Part shown: positions 23,515 to 35,362 of the stretch, piece after piece
How the letters are laid out: each line of letters opens with the position of its first letter
Position numbering within the stretch: the stretch's first letter is position 1
Position numbers and translations under genes: made by a program
Notes under the pieces: generated by a model
What the model was told of the DNA's origin: nothing
The model's database searches: none
The model's input: the letters and a program-made list of their open reading frames with translations, nothing else
Assembly: GCA_030141605.1 (NCBI GenBank)
Contig: JAQGDQ010000122.1
Span: 255,001-319,000 of the forward strand
Direction: 5' to 3'
DNA: 64,000 nucleotides
Source of the DNA: Tubiluchus corallicola
Taxonomy: Eukaryota; Priapulida; Priapulimorpha; Priapulimorphida; Tubiluchidae

Positions 23515-24951
23515 GAGCCATTCGTATTCACTTGTTGATGCGTTCACATTCACTTGTTGATGCGTTCACATTCACTTGTTGATGCGTTCACATTCACTTG
23601 TTGATCCGTTCACATTCACTTGTTGATGCGTTCACATTCACTTGTTGATCCGTTCACATTCACTTGTTGATCCGTTCACATTCACTTGTTGATCCGTTCA
23701 CATTCACTTGTTGATCCGTTCACATTCACTTGTTGATCCGTTCACATTCACTTGTTGATGCGTTCACATTCACTTGTTGATGCGTTCACATTCACTTGTT
23801 GATGCGTTCACATTCACTTGTTGATGCGTTCACATTCACTTGTTGATGCGTTCACATTCACTTGTTGATGCGTTCACATTCACTTGTTGATCCGTTCACA
23901 TTTGCTTGTTGATGCGTTCACATTTGCTTGTTGATGCGTTCACATTCACTTGTTGATCCGTTCACATTTGCTTGTTGATGCGTTCACATTTGCTTGTTGA
24001 TCCGTTCACATTTGCTTGTTGAACCGTTCACATTCATTTGTTGAGCCATTCGTATTCACTTGTTGATGCGTTCACATTCACTTGTTGATCCGTTCACATT
24101 CATTTGTTGAGCCATTCGTATTCACTTGTTGATGCGTTCACATTCGCTTGTTGATCCGTTCACATTTGCTTGTTGATGCGTTCACATTCACTTGTTGATT
24201 CGTTCACATTCACTTGTTGATGGGTTCACATTTGCTTGTTGATGCGTTCACATTCACTTGTTGATGCGTTCACATTCACTTGTTGATGCGTTCACATTCA
24301 CTTGTTGATGCGTTCACATTCACTTGTTGATCCGTTCACATTCACTTGTTGATCCGTTCACATTCACTTGTTGATGCGTTCACATTCGCTCGCTGAACCG
24401 TTCACATTCATTTGTTGAACCATTCACATTTACTTGTTGATGCGTTCACATTCACTTGTTGATGCGTTCACATTTGCTTGTTGAACCATTCACATTTACT
24501 TGTTGATGCGTTCACATTCATTTGTTGAGCCATTCGTATTCACTTGTTGATCCGTTCACATTCATTTGTTGATCCGTTCACATTTGCTTGTTGATGCGTT
24601 CACATTCATTTGTTGATCCGTTCACATTCATTTGTTGATCCGTTCACATTCACTTGTTGATGCGTTCACATTTGCTTGTTGAACCATTCACATTTACTTG
24701 TTGATCCGTTCACATTTGCTTGTTGAACCATTCACATTTACTTGTTGATCCGTTCACATTTGCTTGTTGAACCATTCACATTTACTTGTTGATCCGTTCA
24801 CATTCATTTGTTGATGCGTTCACATTCATTTGTTGATGCGTTCACATTCACTTGTTGATCCGCTCACATTTGCTTGTTGAACCATTCACATTCACTTGTT
24901 GAACCATTTACATTAACTTGTTGATCCGTTCACATTCACTTGTTGATCCGT
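23515..24951. repeat. 22-bp minisatellite, about 65 units
   Basis: The unit is ACTTGTTGATGCGTTCACATTC. Two sites vary in a near-binary way: GATGCG/GATCCG (also GAACCA, GAGCCA) and CACTTG/CATTTG/TGCTTG. Toward the right a 44-bp two-unit higher-order repeat (GATCCG..TTTGC then GAACCA..TTTAC) occurs three times around 24695-24800. There are no non-repeat spacers, so it is not a CRISPR array. The right end abuts the X block at 24952. Confidence 0.97.
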
Positions 24952-25577
24952 AGCTACAATCTCAGTTATATTTCTGGCGCAGTTCAGTAAGACGTACAAA
25001 GCGATTCTTCTTTCAACAGCTTTAATCGAGCGATATTTCTTTTTCTTAGTTCACGATGGAAAGATGTGGATTGTTTGCCATGCGCTTGCGGTCTTGACAT
25101 ATGTGTCATAGAGGATGAAGATTTGGAGGAAACGGAAGTACCAACAGCAGAACAAGATGTCCACCTGGAACAGACCAATCCTTATATACCTCACGTTATT
25201 GAGCCGAAAGATCCATGGCATGTAGGCTTCCTGTTCGACACCAAACCTCCTCGTCGTCCCGAGCACAGAGTTGGCGACTGGGACAATCCACCAACGTTTT
25301 GCTAATGCACGGCAAGAAGATGTTTGGTCTGAGTTAGTCTGGAATCCATCAAGAGGTAGAGGAACGGTGTAGACCTGAATGAACAATTGCCAGCACACTT
25401 AATGTACAATGAACAATGAATGAACAATGGCCACTTAAGGATTCGCGATAAAGCAACACCTTGTCATATTTAAATTATTTAATTCTCTTGTAAATACCGA
25501 GTTTTTTTATACTTGCAATAAATTCATTCTTTATTACTTATTTCTTTGTTTATTGTTTATTGATATTATAGACGATG
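24952..25577 (+). repeat. X block, copy 1 (internally deleted)
   Basis: This is a dispersed duplicate of 30526-31482, beginning with the shared GCTACAATCTCAGTTATATT and ending GTTTATTGATATTATAGA. Relative to copy 2 it lacks 362 bp (30628-30989), with a two-base TC identity at the breakpoint near 25052. It has no GT...AG ends, so this is a deletion, not a processed intron. Confidence 0.9.
25052..25305 (+). pseudogene. Truncated copy of the X-block protein gene
   Basis: The C-terminal 85 or so codons of the 30640-31242 frame are preserved (RWKDVDCLPCACGLDIC through WDNPPTFC and TAA at 25303). The first 115 or so codons and the ATG are removed by the 362-bp deletion, which is not a multiple of three. 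Only a few residues differ from the full copy, such as VIEPKDP for VIEPKVP and PEHR for PEQR. It is likely nonfunctional unless joined to upstream exons. Confidence 0.7.
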
Positions 25578-25711
25578 TTATTAAAATGTAAAACCGCAGC
25601 AGCAATAAACTGGATACAAGGTGTGAATGAAATAAAAAAAGAGAATCTAAATCCTATAAATCATCAATTTTATAAAATACAGTTTTAGTAGTAAAAACTC
25701 AGTATAAACTA
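25578..25711. other. Short spacer between X block and microsatellite
   Basis: AT-rich, no feature seen. Confidence 0.4.
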
Positions 25712-25925
25712 AATATGTAAGTATGTAAGTAAGTGAGTGAGTGAGTGAGTGAGTGAGTGAGTGAATGAGTGAGTGAGTGAGTGAGTAAGTAAGTAAGTAA
25801 ATAAGTAAGTAGGTAGGTAGGTAAGTTATTGAGTGAGTGAGTGTGTGAGTAAATAAGCGAGCAAGCAAGTATGTAAGCATGCAAGCAAATCAGTCAGTAA
25901 CTGGGTAAGTATGTAAGTACGCCGT
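25712..25925. repeat. (AAGT)n/(GAGT)n microsatellite
   Basis: Tetranucleotide runs of GTAA, GTGA and GTAG with interruptions. The minus-strand threonine, leucine and serine frames here are artefacts. It corresponds to the shorter array after X copy 2 at 31485-31573. Confidence 0.95.
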
Positions 25926-27338
25926 TGAGTTCAGTAGATCGCAAGGTTAATGTTAACGTTCATTATGTAGCAATGCAGCTTTATCTAACTGAAATGCTGC
26001 CTTTCGTAAAAAAAACCTTTTGTCATTAATGGAATAAATTTTGCGAAATTATGTGACAATTATTACATAATTTTTGCTTCGTTATCGAACAATAATTGTG
26101 TAACAAAAGTAATGCATTATGTAAAAAAACTAACAAAGGTTCAGTCGTGTTCTGGGTTGGGTCTTCAGGGTTTGGTTAGCTCTAACTGTTAGTCTGGATC
26201 AGGTTCGAACTGGTTCTACGCAACAGCTGTATCTAGCCAGGTCTAGTCTATCAGTAGTCAGGTCTGCCTGTCGTCTGTTTCATCCAGGGCCTTTGTGTCT
26301 AGTCTGCCTGGGTCTGGTTTTCCGAAATCTGGTCTGCGGCTGGTTTGTTTAAGGTTGGTCTTTGGAATTTTGTTTGTGAGAGCTATAGCCTGTGAGTGGC
26401 TTGTTTGGAACTTCATCTGTCGGATATCGAAGATATCAGGTCCTAGCCAATTATTAATCTGTTTCCGATCTTATCAGTAGATGACTTCTGAAGACAACAC
26501 TACAGATTCGAATAATTCCGCACTTGTCCACATACGTTCTTTATCATTAAGAAGTTTGAAACAGAATGAATTTAGCAAAATTTAGCTGCAGTTTCTGTGC
26601 AAATTTTTTAACAAACTAATAGTGGTTTTAGTGCAGAACAAAATCAAGTGATATGTATGACCACTTTTTACTACTGGTTCGAAAATTTGTTCGAAAATCT
26701 TTCAGACCCAATTCGAATTCGCTTTCTGGTAGAGAACGCTCACCCATAGGTTTTAGCAAGATATAAGAACTAGGGGTGCGGAAAAACATCAGAGAAGAGG
26801 CAGAGACATTTACTTATAAAACTGAATGTGATACTAAAAATTCAACCTCTTTAGCCATTTCACTGTTTTCATTCACAATCATTCAACCATACTTGTGTCT
26901 TCCCCAGTATACAAAAACCAACCAATGCTGAGCTCTGTTTAAACTCAAATATTAAACTGAGCTTAACACGAGGCATGTTCCTCAGAGCGCTATTAAATTG
27001 GTGACGACATTCATTTAGAAGATAAATTATCCCGTATGAAAACCTCATTAACCAAACTGATTTATCTTGAAGATGTCCTCAAAAAGGGCTACTTAAAGCA
27101 AAATCTACTGATAATCCAACAAAATCAGTAAAATTCGGTTATTCAAATTTCCAGTAATAATATTAATAATTAAAAATTATGTCGTACCATAAATGATACC
27201 TTATGTCTTGAGACCTCAGCTCTCTGTTTACAAAATATAAACTGCTATTCAAGTACTTCCCTAAGTTATTATCAGACTTCTCTAATGATACTCCTCACAA
27301 ATTCAATAATAACGGTCGTGTTTAAAAATCATCTTGTA
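25926..27338. other. 1.4-kb segment interrupting the X-AAGT-Y arrangement
   Basis: It is absent between microsatellite and Y block in copy 2. At 26125-26480 the plus strand is rich in GTCTG/TCTGG words, giving a G+T-biased open frame. The rest is AT-rich. I could not identify inverted repeats or a target duplication. Confidence 0.4.
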
Positions 27339-28190
27339 ACTCATGCGACAAATTCTATTTTTGGGGAGGAGGGCCAGACGCGTCTTAAAAATTTGGCTTC
27401 AAGAGCATAGTTTATAATCATGACAACATGGCATTGCCAGTCATATGTTTGATTTTAATAATGCTAAATTTTGATGCTTCGATTTTAATAGTGCTAGATT
27501 TTAAGATGCTTTGATTTTAATGATGTCAGAGTTGTATTTTCTTCAAACAAAACACCTTAAATGACACATTAAAGAGTTGCAATTTAATTAAGACAAATCT
27601 GATGGCATGTAGCTTGAATTCTACATTACAAACACATTTGTGTAGTAGTAAAATTGTAGTTAACTGTCACGTGCTATATCTTGTTACTAATTTCATCTAT
27701 CGCATACAATGCATTGAAGTAGGTGTGGACGAACACATGATTTGAGCTTAACATTTAATAATTGTTTTAATAATTGATTAAATCCTTTTTAAGTGTGATA
27801 TTTCTATGTGAAAATAATGAAAAATGGAGGCCCAGCAATTATTTTGTTTTTATGTGGTTTTCCCTTTTTCTTCTTCTTCACCCGATGAAACACCACAGGT
27901 GTGGTTAGAAGCCATGTGACTTTTTATGATTTAAATTGCTCAGTTAACACGATTATACTACAACAACAACAATTACTAATAATAAGAATTATACAATAAT
28001 AAGAATTAGTGACGTGGCGTGGGGTGGGGATTGTTTTGATTAAAAGGTTTTGTACAGTTTTCAACAATTATTGCATTAAGACATTGCTGGGAGTAAAAAA
28101 ACCCTCCTCCCCTTATTATTTACGTCTCACAGAAGCAGGCATGGCTAATGTCAGAGAGTTAATTTTGAAAAGGCGTAAACGGTTGTTAAT
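27339..28190 (+). repeat. Y block, copy 1
   Basis: Starts CATGCGACAAATTCTATTTT and runs to AAAAGGCG near 28175. Copy 2 lies at 31575-32285 at high identity. Copy 1 contains about 120 extra bases near 27930-28075. Shared inner segments encode in frame KTLLGVKKPSSP...GMANVRELILKRR (about 28081-28175), suggesting an old exon. Confidence 0.88.
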
Positions 28191-28230
28191 TCTAGATTGC
28201 ACTGTGTTTTTGCTCCCACTGCTAACCTAG
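28080..28230 (+). pseudogene. Conserved peptide segment in Y block, copy 1
   Basis: The frame KTLLGVKKPSSPYYLRLTEA then GMANVRELILKRRKR is kept between both Y copies with mostly conservative changes. It is followed in copy 1 by codons to a TAG near 28229. I do not recognise the family; the basic C-terminal end could be DNA-binding. No start codon or catalytic motif is visible. Confidence 0.3.
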
Positions 28231-30525
28231 TGTATGAGAATTATGTCTTTCGATCTAGAAAGTACGGTCTTAATGAAAACATTGACAATGTGTTGCCAAA
28301 TTGGAAATCTTGGCTAAAAATTGTAGCTCCTTTGAACGAATGAGAACCAAATGGTGCATGATCAAATGATAGTAAGGTTAAAGTTCAATGACATCAGTAG
28401 GAAATTATTGAAAAGAAACTCACTTTGTCCAATGCCATCGATATTCCCAATGAGCCTTCTGCTGCTAAGGCTGCAGAAATGAGTGAAGCTCTGACAAATC
28501 TCTTTTTGTTAGCCATGAAATTTAGATTTAAGAAATTCAAGTGTTGGTCCTGCCAGGAGATGAGGCTATCACAAAATATTCACGGAAAAATTCTACGGAA
28601 ACCGAAGTCGAGCTAGGCACGTGTACCAATAGTAATTAATGTAAAAATTGGTTTTTCTAAATTTTTACGCAATAAATTTTCTTTTGCTAAGTTTAACTTT
28701 TTCCTTTCGTCAATGAGTCCAAAATATCTGTATTTTCAGGCCACTTAGCAAAATATGCGTTAGGGCCAGCAGAGCCTTAATCCGCCATTGTGTAATAATG
28801 GACTTGAAGAATGAAGATACATTGCTTAGTTGATACATTCCCATGGATACAGCTTGCATAGTCTGTATAATACTGCTGCATGAAAGGCTACCTAGTTTTG
28901 TTATTTCGACTCTAGTTCAGTGTTTAGACCTTTTTTGTATCAGGTGAACAGTCAAAGCTGCTCGGCTGAAAATAAAATAAAAAAGCACAGAGTTAGACAT
29001 TCCTATCTCATGAGGCTTTTCCATTATATCACTAAAAAGTTTTTTCCACGATCAGCATTATGGAATAACAACCAATTCACACGATGTTCATCTAAAGCTC
29101 CTTCCTAAATAACCAATAACCATATTTCTATTTTCAAAATAAGGACAGTAAAGTAAAATATGATACAAAATTCTCCAAGTTCTAACCACACTTACAAAAT
29201 CTATCACGTTCAGCTACGTTCCATCTAAATAATGGATTTCTATTAATTTCCAACGCACCAATTGTTGCTCTCACCAGCAATCTATGCATATCTATGTATT
29301 GTTCATAAGTCTTCAGTAAAATCTAAAAACTAATTAGCCTACATGACTCTTCGCTTTCAGAGCACTTGCTGAAATAAAATGGTCCGCGAATGAAGTTAAA
29401 TTTGTGGATGTTTTTCCACAATGGTCTCGGCATTGTTCAGCGCCATCTACTGCAAGCTGAGGACAAATCTCTTAACAAATAAACTTTGATAATGGCAAAC
29501 TTGCTCATAAAGATAATAAACAAGAGCGCAATATTGAGACACTGGCTATTAAAAATTGCGCATTAATGGCCAAATTGAACTTGGAAAACGAATCCGAAAA
29601 ATGGTCAATGAGAAACCAGTAGGTTTTCATTCAAGCTACCACAATAGTTAATAAAGAGAGTTTTAAGATCAACAATTAATAACTCAAAGAAGTCGCCGAC
29701 TGACTGGCTGGCTGGCTGGCTGACTGACTGACTGTAGTACAACGTCTTTGGGTAAATGTCCTGTTGAACATTATAGCAAATATAGGTTATATCGTAGATA
29801 TTATTATCAGAATAATAACGTGTGAATACCACAAGTTTGTTGATTTCTTTTTAAATGTTCTTGGAGAAAACTGAGAAGATTTCATCAAATAGGCTGAAGT
29901 TATGATGGTGTTGATAAACTGGCGGATTTTACTGCCTAAAGCTATTTAAAAATTTTTTCACTCTTTAAGGCTCACTCGAAGTCGTAATTACATAATATGT
30001 TTTCCTTTCTCAACTTTCAGGTTTATTGCTCTTATACCATTGCTATTATTACATCATTTACTTCATCGATATTTACATTAAGTTATCTACAGCAGCATGC
30101 ATAACTAAAATCATTTTTTCATTTAAGTAAGGTGAATGTGTTAATGACTGTATGGGCGTACACTCACCTCGCACTACTCAAATTATTTTATTTAAAGTTT
30201 ATTAATGTGTTTGATATTGTATTTTTGATGTGTGAAATAAAATTCATTGTTCAATAGTTCAAAAAGGGCTTATGCTTATTTCGAGTTGCATGAGAGAAAA
30301 ATGAGACACATGCAAGATCTGGGTACATTAATCCTAACAAGGTTTCTATGTACTATTCGTTTCAGTAGATATTTAAAAAATCATCAACCAGAAATGTTAA
30401 ATTTTACGAGATAACTAGCCAATACCTTCTGCCCACATTACGTAATGCGTTTACGTTGTTACTACAATGCGTATAACATAGCAACCGTCCTTGTCATATC
30501 TATTACTGACGCACTCTTGTAACTT
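28191..30525. other. Spacer with a small tetranucleotide run
   Basis: No supportable gene. A GGCT/GACT run occupies 29696-29731. A frame at 28920-29108 contains FFPRSALWN, loosely like a LINE C-terminus, but too little to call. One near-perfect CTCF-like motif lies at 29440-29453. Confidence 0.35.
29696..29731. repeat. (GGCT)n/(GACT)n microsatellite
   Basis: Short run of GGCT then GACT tetranucleotides. Confidence 0.9.
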
Positions 30526-31482
30526 AGCTACAATCTCAGTTATATTTCTGGGCGCAATTCAGTAAGACGTACAGAGCGATTCTTCTTTCAACAGCTTTTT
30601 TCGAGCGATATTTCTTTTTCTTAGTTCTTTCGAGTAGTTATGGAAGCTCTTGACCGTTTTAAGAGACACATCAGGAGCAATAAGGTTGCACCAACTGGAT
30701 ATCGGGGGAAAGTTCCCTCGCGGACGATAGGTTCGCATTTCCGGCACTTCTTCAAAAGAGTTAGAATGAAGATAGTCGATGTGACCATATCGGGACTTGC
30801 ACATCCTATATTATACATTCGGTTTTCCCTTGCTGGAAAAATATTTGTCAGAATGTTTCATCTAGTAACATCTAGTGATAGATCAACTGAAGATGAGGGA
30901 CTGCGAGCCGTTCGAGCACAATTGTTAAAGAGAGTGAAAGCCAGGGCAACTGACTTGATTATATCTGGGATGAAATCTCACAGCATGTCACGATGGAAAG
31001 ATGTGGATTGTTTGCCATGCGCTTGTGGTCTAGACATATGTGTCATGGAGGATGAAGATTTGGAGGAAACGGAAGTACCAACAGCAGAACAAGATGTCCA
31101 CCTGGAACAGACCAATCCTTACATTCCTCACGTTATTGAGCCGAAAGTTCCATGGCATGTAGGCTTCCTGTTCGACACCAAACCTCCTCGTCGTCCCGAG
31201 CAGAGAGTTGGCGACTGGGACAATCCACCGACGTTTTGCTAATGCACAGCAAGAAGATGTTTGGTCTGAGTTAGTCTGGAATCCATCAAGAGGTAGAGGA
31301 ACGGTGTAGACCTGAATGACCAATGGCCAGTACACCAGGCCACTCAAGGGTTCGCGATGAACCCATCTTGTCATATTTAAATTATTTAATTGTCTTGTAA
31401 ATACTAAGTTTTTTATACTTTCAATAAATTTATTCTTTGTTACTTATTTCCTTGTTTGTTGTTTATTGATATTATAGATGAT
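30526..31482 (+). repeat. X block, copy 2 (complete)
   Basis: Complete version of the segment duplicated at 24952-25577. It contains a 200-codon open frame, an AATAAA near 31424 and a downstream T-rich end, then passes directly into the AAGT microsatellite and Y block. This suggests that X-AAGT-Y was the ancestral order. Confidence 0.9.
30640..31242 (+). CDS. Uncharacterised 200-aa protein of the X block
   Basis: ATG at 30640 and TAA at 31240-31242 bound 200 codons, one of the few long open frames here not caused by repetition. The N-terminal half is basic (MEALDRFKRHIRSNK, HFRHFFKRVRMK), with a hydrophobic patch near residues 45-70. A Cys cluster CLPCACGLDIC lies near 123-133, followed by an acidic stretch (EDEDLEETE). 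The end is proline-rich (KPPRRPEQ, WDNPPTFC). I recognise no family. The polypyrimidine acceptor TTTCTTTTTCTTAG lies 15 nt before the ATG with the frame open between, so this may be a terminal exon of a larger gene. An AATAAA follows about 180 bp after the stop. A near-identical but deleted copy lies at 25 kb. Confidence 0.5.
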   Translation: MEALDRFKRHIRSNKVAPTGYRGKVPSRTIGSHFRHFFKRVRMKIVDVTISGLAHPILYIRFSLAGKIFVRMFHLVTSSDRSTEDEGLRAVRAQLLKRVKARATDLIISGMKSHSMSRWKDVDCLPCACGLDICVMEDEDLEETEVPTAEQDVHLEQTNPYIPHVIEPKVPWHVGFLFDTKPPRRPEQRVGDWDNPPTFC

Positions 31483-31484
31483 TT

Positions 31485-31534
31485 TAGGTAGGTAGGTAGG
31501 TAGGTAGGTAAAGTAAGTAAGTAAGTAAATAGGA

Positions 31535-31573
<39 letters not shown>
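31485..31573. repeat. (GTAG)n/(AAGT)n microsatellite
   Basis: GGTA then AAGT tetranucleotide runs join X copy 2 to Y copy 2. Confidence 0.95.
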
Positions 31574-31576
<3 letters not shown>

Positions 31577-32290
31577 TTCATGCGACAAATTCTATTTTTG
31601 GGGAGGAGGGCCAGACGCGTCTTAAAAATTTGGCTTCAAGAGCATAGTTTATAATCATGAAAACATGGCATTGCCAGTTATATGTATTTTTGATTTTGAT
31701 AATGCTAAATTTTAATGCTTCGATTTTAATAGTGCTAGATTTTAAGATGCTTTGATTTTAATGATGTCAGAGTTGTATTTTCTTCAAACAAAACACCTTA
31801 AATGACACATTGTAGGATTGCAATTTAATTAAGACAAATCTGATGGCGTGTAACTTGAATTCTACATTACAAACACATTTGTGTACTATTAAAATTGTAG
31901 TTAACTGTCACGTGCTATATCTTGTTACTAATTTCATCTATCGCATACAATGCATTGAAGTAGGTGTGGACGAACACATGATTTGAGCTTAACATTTAAT
32001 AATTGTTTTAATAATTAGACTAAATCCTTTTTAAGTGTGATATTTCTATGTGAAAATAATGAAAAATGGAGGCCCAACAATTATTTTTATGTGGTTTCCC
32101 CTTTTTTTCTTCTTCTTCACCCGATGATACACCACAGGTGTGGTTCGAAGCCATGTGACTTTTTATGCTTTTAGTTGCTAAGACATTGCTGGGAGTAAAA
32201 AAACCGTCCTCCCCTTGTGATATGCGTCTCACAGATGCAGGCATGGCTAATGTCAGAGAGTTAATTTTGAAAAGGCGTGAACGGTTGTGT
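31574..32290 (+). repeat. Y block, copy 2
   Basis: Duplicate of 27339-28190, without the 120-bp inner segment. It contains the same GVKKPSSP...GMANVRELILKRR frame (about 32183-32283), here after an acceptor-like TTATGCTTTTAG. On the minus strand both copies also keep the start of a short Glu/Lys-rich frame (MASNHTCGVSSGEEEE). Confidence 0.88.
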
Positions 32291-33640
32291 TTTTATTTGT
32301 TTTATGCTCCGGTTCTTTACCAATTTAACGTTGCGGCCATTTTAGTCAAATAAATGCTAAAAATGAAAGTAGATACAAGAATTTCTGTTTAAACTAAATA
32401 ATTATCCAAATTACACCCAGTAGTATTTTGCACAAGCAGATGGTATAGCTTAAGTACTAAACTAATTACTATATATGATATACATGTGTAGCATAATAAG
32501 TTCTAAGTAGATGTTATAATTTGAATTACTGTTTTGAATGCTGTTTATACATGGAAACAGAGAGTAGACATGGCTGAGCTAATCAGTTGAAAAACTGTTT
32601 TACATACAATGTCTGAATTTTGATTTCTCTTAATCTTTAAAGCTTTTAACCTTTCACAGATTTTACTTCAACTTTATTTTCCAATGAATGCTTTTAACAA
32701 TGATAACCAAACGTTACACCTTATTTCCGTGCACTTTAGCTAGATCTAAATTTCAATATTCCAAAGGTGAGTTCACACTTCATTACAACCAAAATAATCA
32801 TCGAGAGAAATGCTCAGTTAAACTCATTTGTTTCCATTTAAACAGGGTCCAACTTAGAAATTTGTAAGAAGTAAATGTAATCCAAATCTTTTGCAAATGC
32901 AAGTATTAATTCATACTCCAGCAACTACTTCCAATTTATATTCACAATTGTTAACAATGTTTTCTTCCAGTAAGAAATCACAATTACAACTTCTTTCTAG
33001 ATTTTCATAGTATATCATAATAAAGATGAAAGCACAGCAATTTATAGAATAGAAGAACCAATACACTTATCTTTAGTCGTCAAGAGTTGTGATAACCACA
33101 AACCCGGACCTTAGTTCACATAAATGCATCTATTACCCTGCCTGACCAAGTAAGATACAAGACGACTTTTACAAAAACTCTGGCCCAAACACAATCATAG
33201 TGGCAACTGTCAAAATAACAGCCATGCCACCAGTATGATTTCTAGAAATTGCCAGTATTTGTTATCTTCACGCATTGTCATCTAAACTTGTTTCAAACGT
33301 TACTGCTAAAACACGTTCTGTATGGAACAAGACAGAATGAGAGTGATATAAAATTTCAAGATGAATTTTAAGCTTTATATAAGTGGAGGGTTTACTTGTG
33401 CTTAAAGATAAAAGTTTGTTTGCTTGACTGTCCTTTTGTAACTACTTTTCAAGTTATGAAATAATAATATTTTGTTGTATAGATTCATTCTGTAGATACT
33501 ACACAATTGAACAATAAAAAATTGTGATTAAGCTGGCACCTGATTCCTGATAAATGACTGTAAGGTATTTCACCAAATTCTTAGCAAATTAACTAAAACA
33601 AGTAACTAAAACGATTCAGAAAAGTTAGTTTCCTGTTGGT
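32291..33640. other. AT-rich spacer
   Basis: No exon, element end or RNA gene recognised. Confidence 0.4.
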
Positions 33641-34135
33641 TACAAGCTACAGCTGTAGACTTCCAAATGTAAAACTTATTGGGTTTGATGTGCAAGCAGC
33701 TACAGCTGTAGACTTCCAAATGTAAAACTTATTGGGTTTGATGTGTCAGCAGCTACAGCTGTAGTACTTCCAAATGTAAAACTTATTGGGTTTGATGTGC
33801 AAGCAGCTACAACTGTTGTACTTCCAAATGTAAAACTTATTGGGTTTGATGTGCAAGCAGCTACAGCTGTAGTACTTCCAAATGTAAAACTTATTGGGTT
33901 TGATGTGCAAGCAGCTACAGCTGTAGTACTTCCAAATGTAAAACTTATTGGGTTTGATGTGTAAGCAGCTACAGCTGTAGTACTTCCAAATGTAAAACTT
34001 ATTGGGTTTGATGTGCAAGCAGCTACAACTGTAGTACTTCCAAATGTAAAACTTATTGGGTTTGATGTGCAAGCAGTTACAACAGTTGTACTTCCAAATG
34101 TAAAACTTATTGGGTTTGATGTGCAAGCAGTTGTG
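33641..34135. repeat. 54-bp minisatellite, about 9 units
   Basis: The unit begins GCAGCTACAGCTGTAGTAC and contains the 12-bp palindrome CTACAGCTGTAG. The first two units lack two bases (GTAGAC for GTAGTAC). Since 54 is divisible by 3, three frames stay open (plus 33743-33964, minus 33700-34182 and 33746-34126), all encoding 18-residue repeats. I do not treat these as genes. Confidence 0.95.
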
Positions 34136-35362
34136 GGAAATTCAAAAAGACGCCGTGGGTCGATAATTAGTTGAGGTAACACCAGTATGACCTGGTCGGT
34201 CTAAATTTGAATACACAGTTTATAAAATTTAATATGCGATGTAATTCGTCTGCAATTACCATCTACCTGACATTCATTTAATGACAATTACGGTTTATTT
34301 GACAACAAGTTAATATGTGTTATTGGAGTATGATTAGTTCACCTTTGGTGGTTTAATCGGGAATTTCCCGTACAATATCAACGCGTGCAAACTTCACCAT
34401 GACCGCTTTGACATAATTATTATGAATTTAATAACGTTGTAATGAACTTGAATTTCGCAAACTATATAAAATCGCCATCAACTCAAGTGACAGACCATAA
34501 AACTATATAATTTGAAGGCGGTATGTAAGTCACAAAGTTTGTAATGAAATGCTTTGTGCTTTCCTTTTAATTAGATATTGGAAGCGTGCAACATTTTTCG
34601 CAAAGTGATTTTCCCTTGGACATTATATAGCCGCTTTCACCGTTTTTTGTTTCAAAAACTTTGCAACCCAAAATTCGCCGAAAATTTTATTATAATTGAT
34701 AAAACTAATAAAACATAGTCAGTGCTTTGAAGAAATGTGCATAGAAGTTGGTTTAAAGAGATTTTTGTCCTGAAAATTTTGGGATTGAATACCTCAGGCA
34801 TCATGCGTTCATACGTAGTAATGTTTTTGTCGAAAAGGTTGTTGGTTGTTGTAAAGAGAAAAAGCTTCAAAATTGTACTAGCAAATTAGTTAACGTAAAA
34901 ATTTAATAGTTTCTTACATTTTCGTATTTTGCCAATATTTTGAACTTAGAATAAAGAAAGTGCGTAGCTGCGTTGTGAACATTTTAATATCATTTGAAAT
35001 GAAGCTGCTCTTTTTGCGTCAAATGTGTAAAATAAGGACAAAAATCAACTTATTTACTTAGTTACGAGTTCATTTTCTAGCATCTAGTGTCTCCGTTCAG
35101 CAGAATTCTCTAAAGAAGACATTCGCTTTGATGTGTAATTTAGGAACTAATTCTCTTTATGTGTTGCATATCTATTTACTTACGTTACCTTTAAGTGCGG
35201 TTTTTTAAACAAAAACCAAGCGTAATAAGCTGTGTTGCACGCATGCGCTGTATGATGTTGCAAAAATGTTACACACATAGCCAGTAATTATCGTGCGAAG
35301 TGCCATCGCAAATGCAATTTTTATTTCGCGTCATTACATGATTTTTTTCTTTTTTTTTACAG
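34136..35362. other. Spacer with an NRF1-like site
   Basis: No supportable gene. GCACGCATGCGCTG near 35237-35250 resembles an NRF1 site and lies about 115 bp before the possible exon at 35363. Confidence 0.35.

Noticed and set aside
23515-24951. CRISPR-like array
   Set aside because: Units are contiguous 22-bp repeats without spacers, and the genome is animal.
25647-25884. Threonine/leucine/serine-rich frames on the minus strand
   Set aside because: Translation of the AAGT/GAGT microsatellite.
28920-29108. LINE C-terminus remnant (FFPRSALWN)
   Set aside because: A single short motif without the rest of the domain or a 3' tail is not enough.
33700-34182. Repeat protein of 18-residue units
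   Set aside because: Three overlapping frames are open at once, the mark of a 54-bp tandem array.
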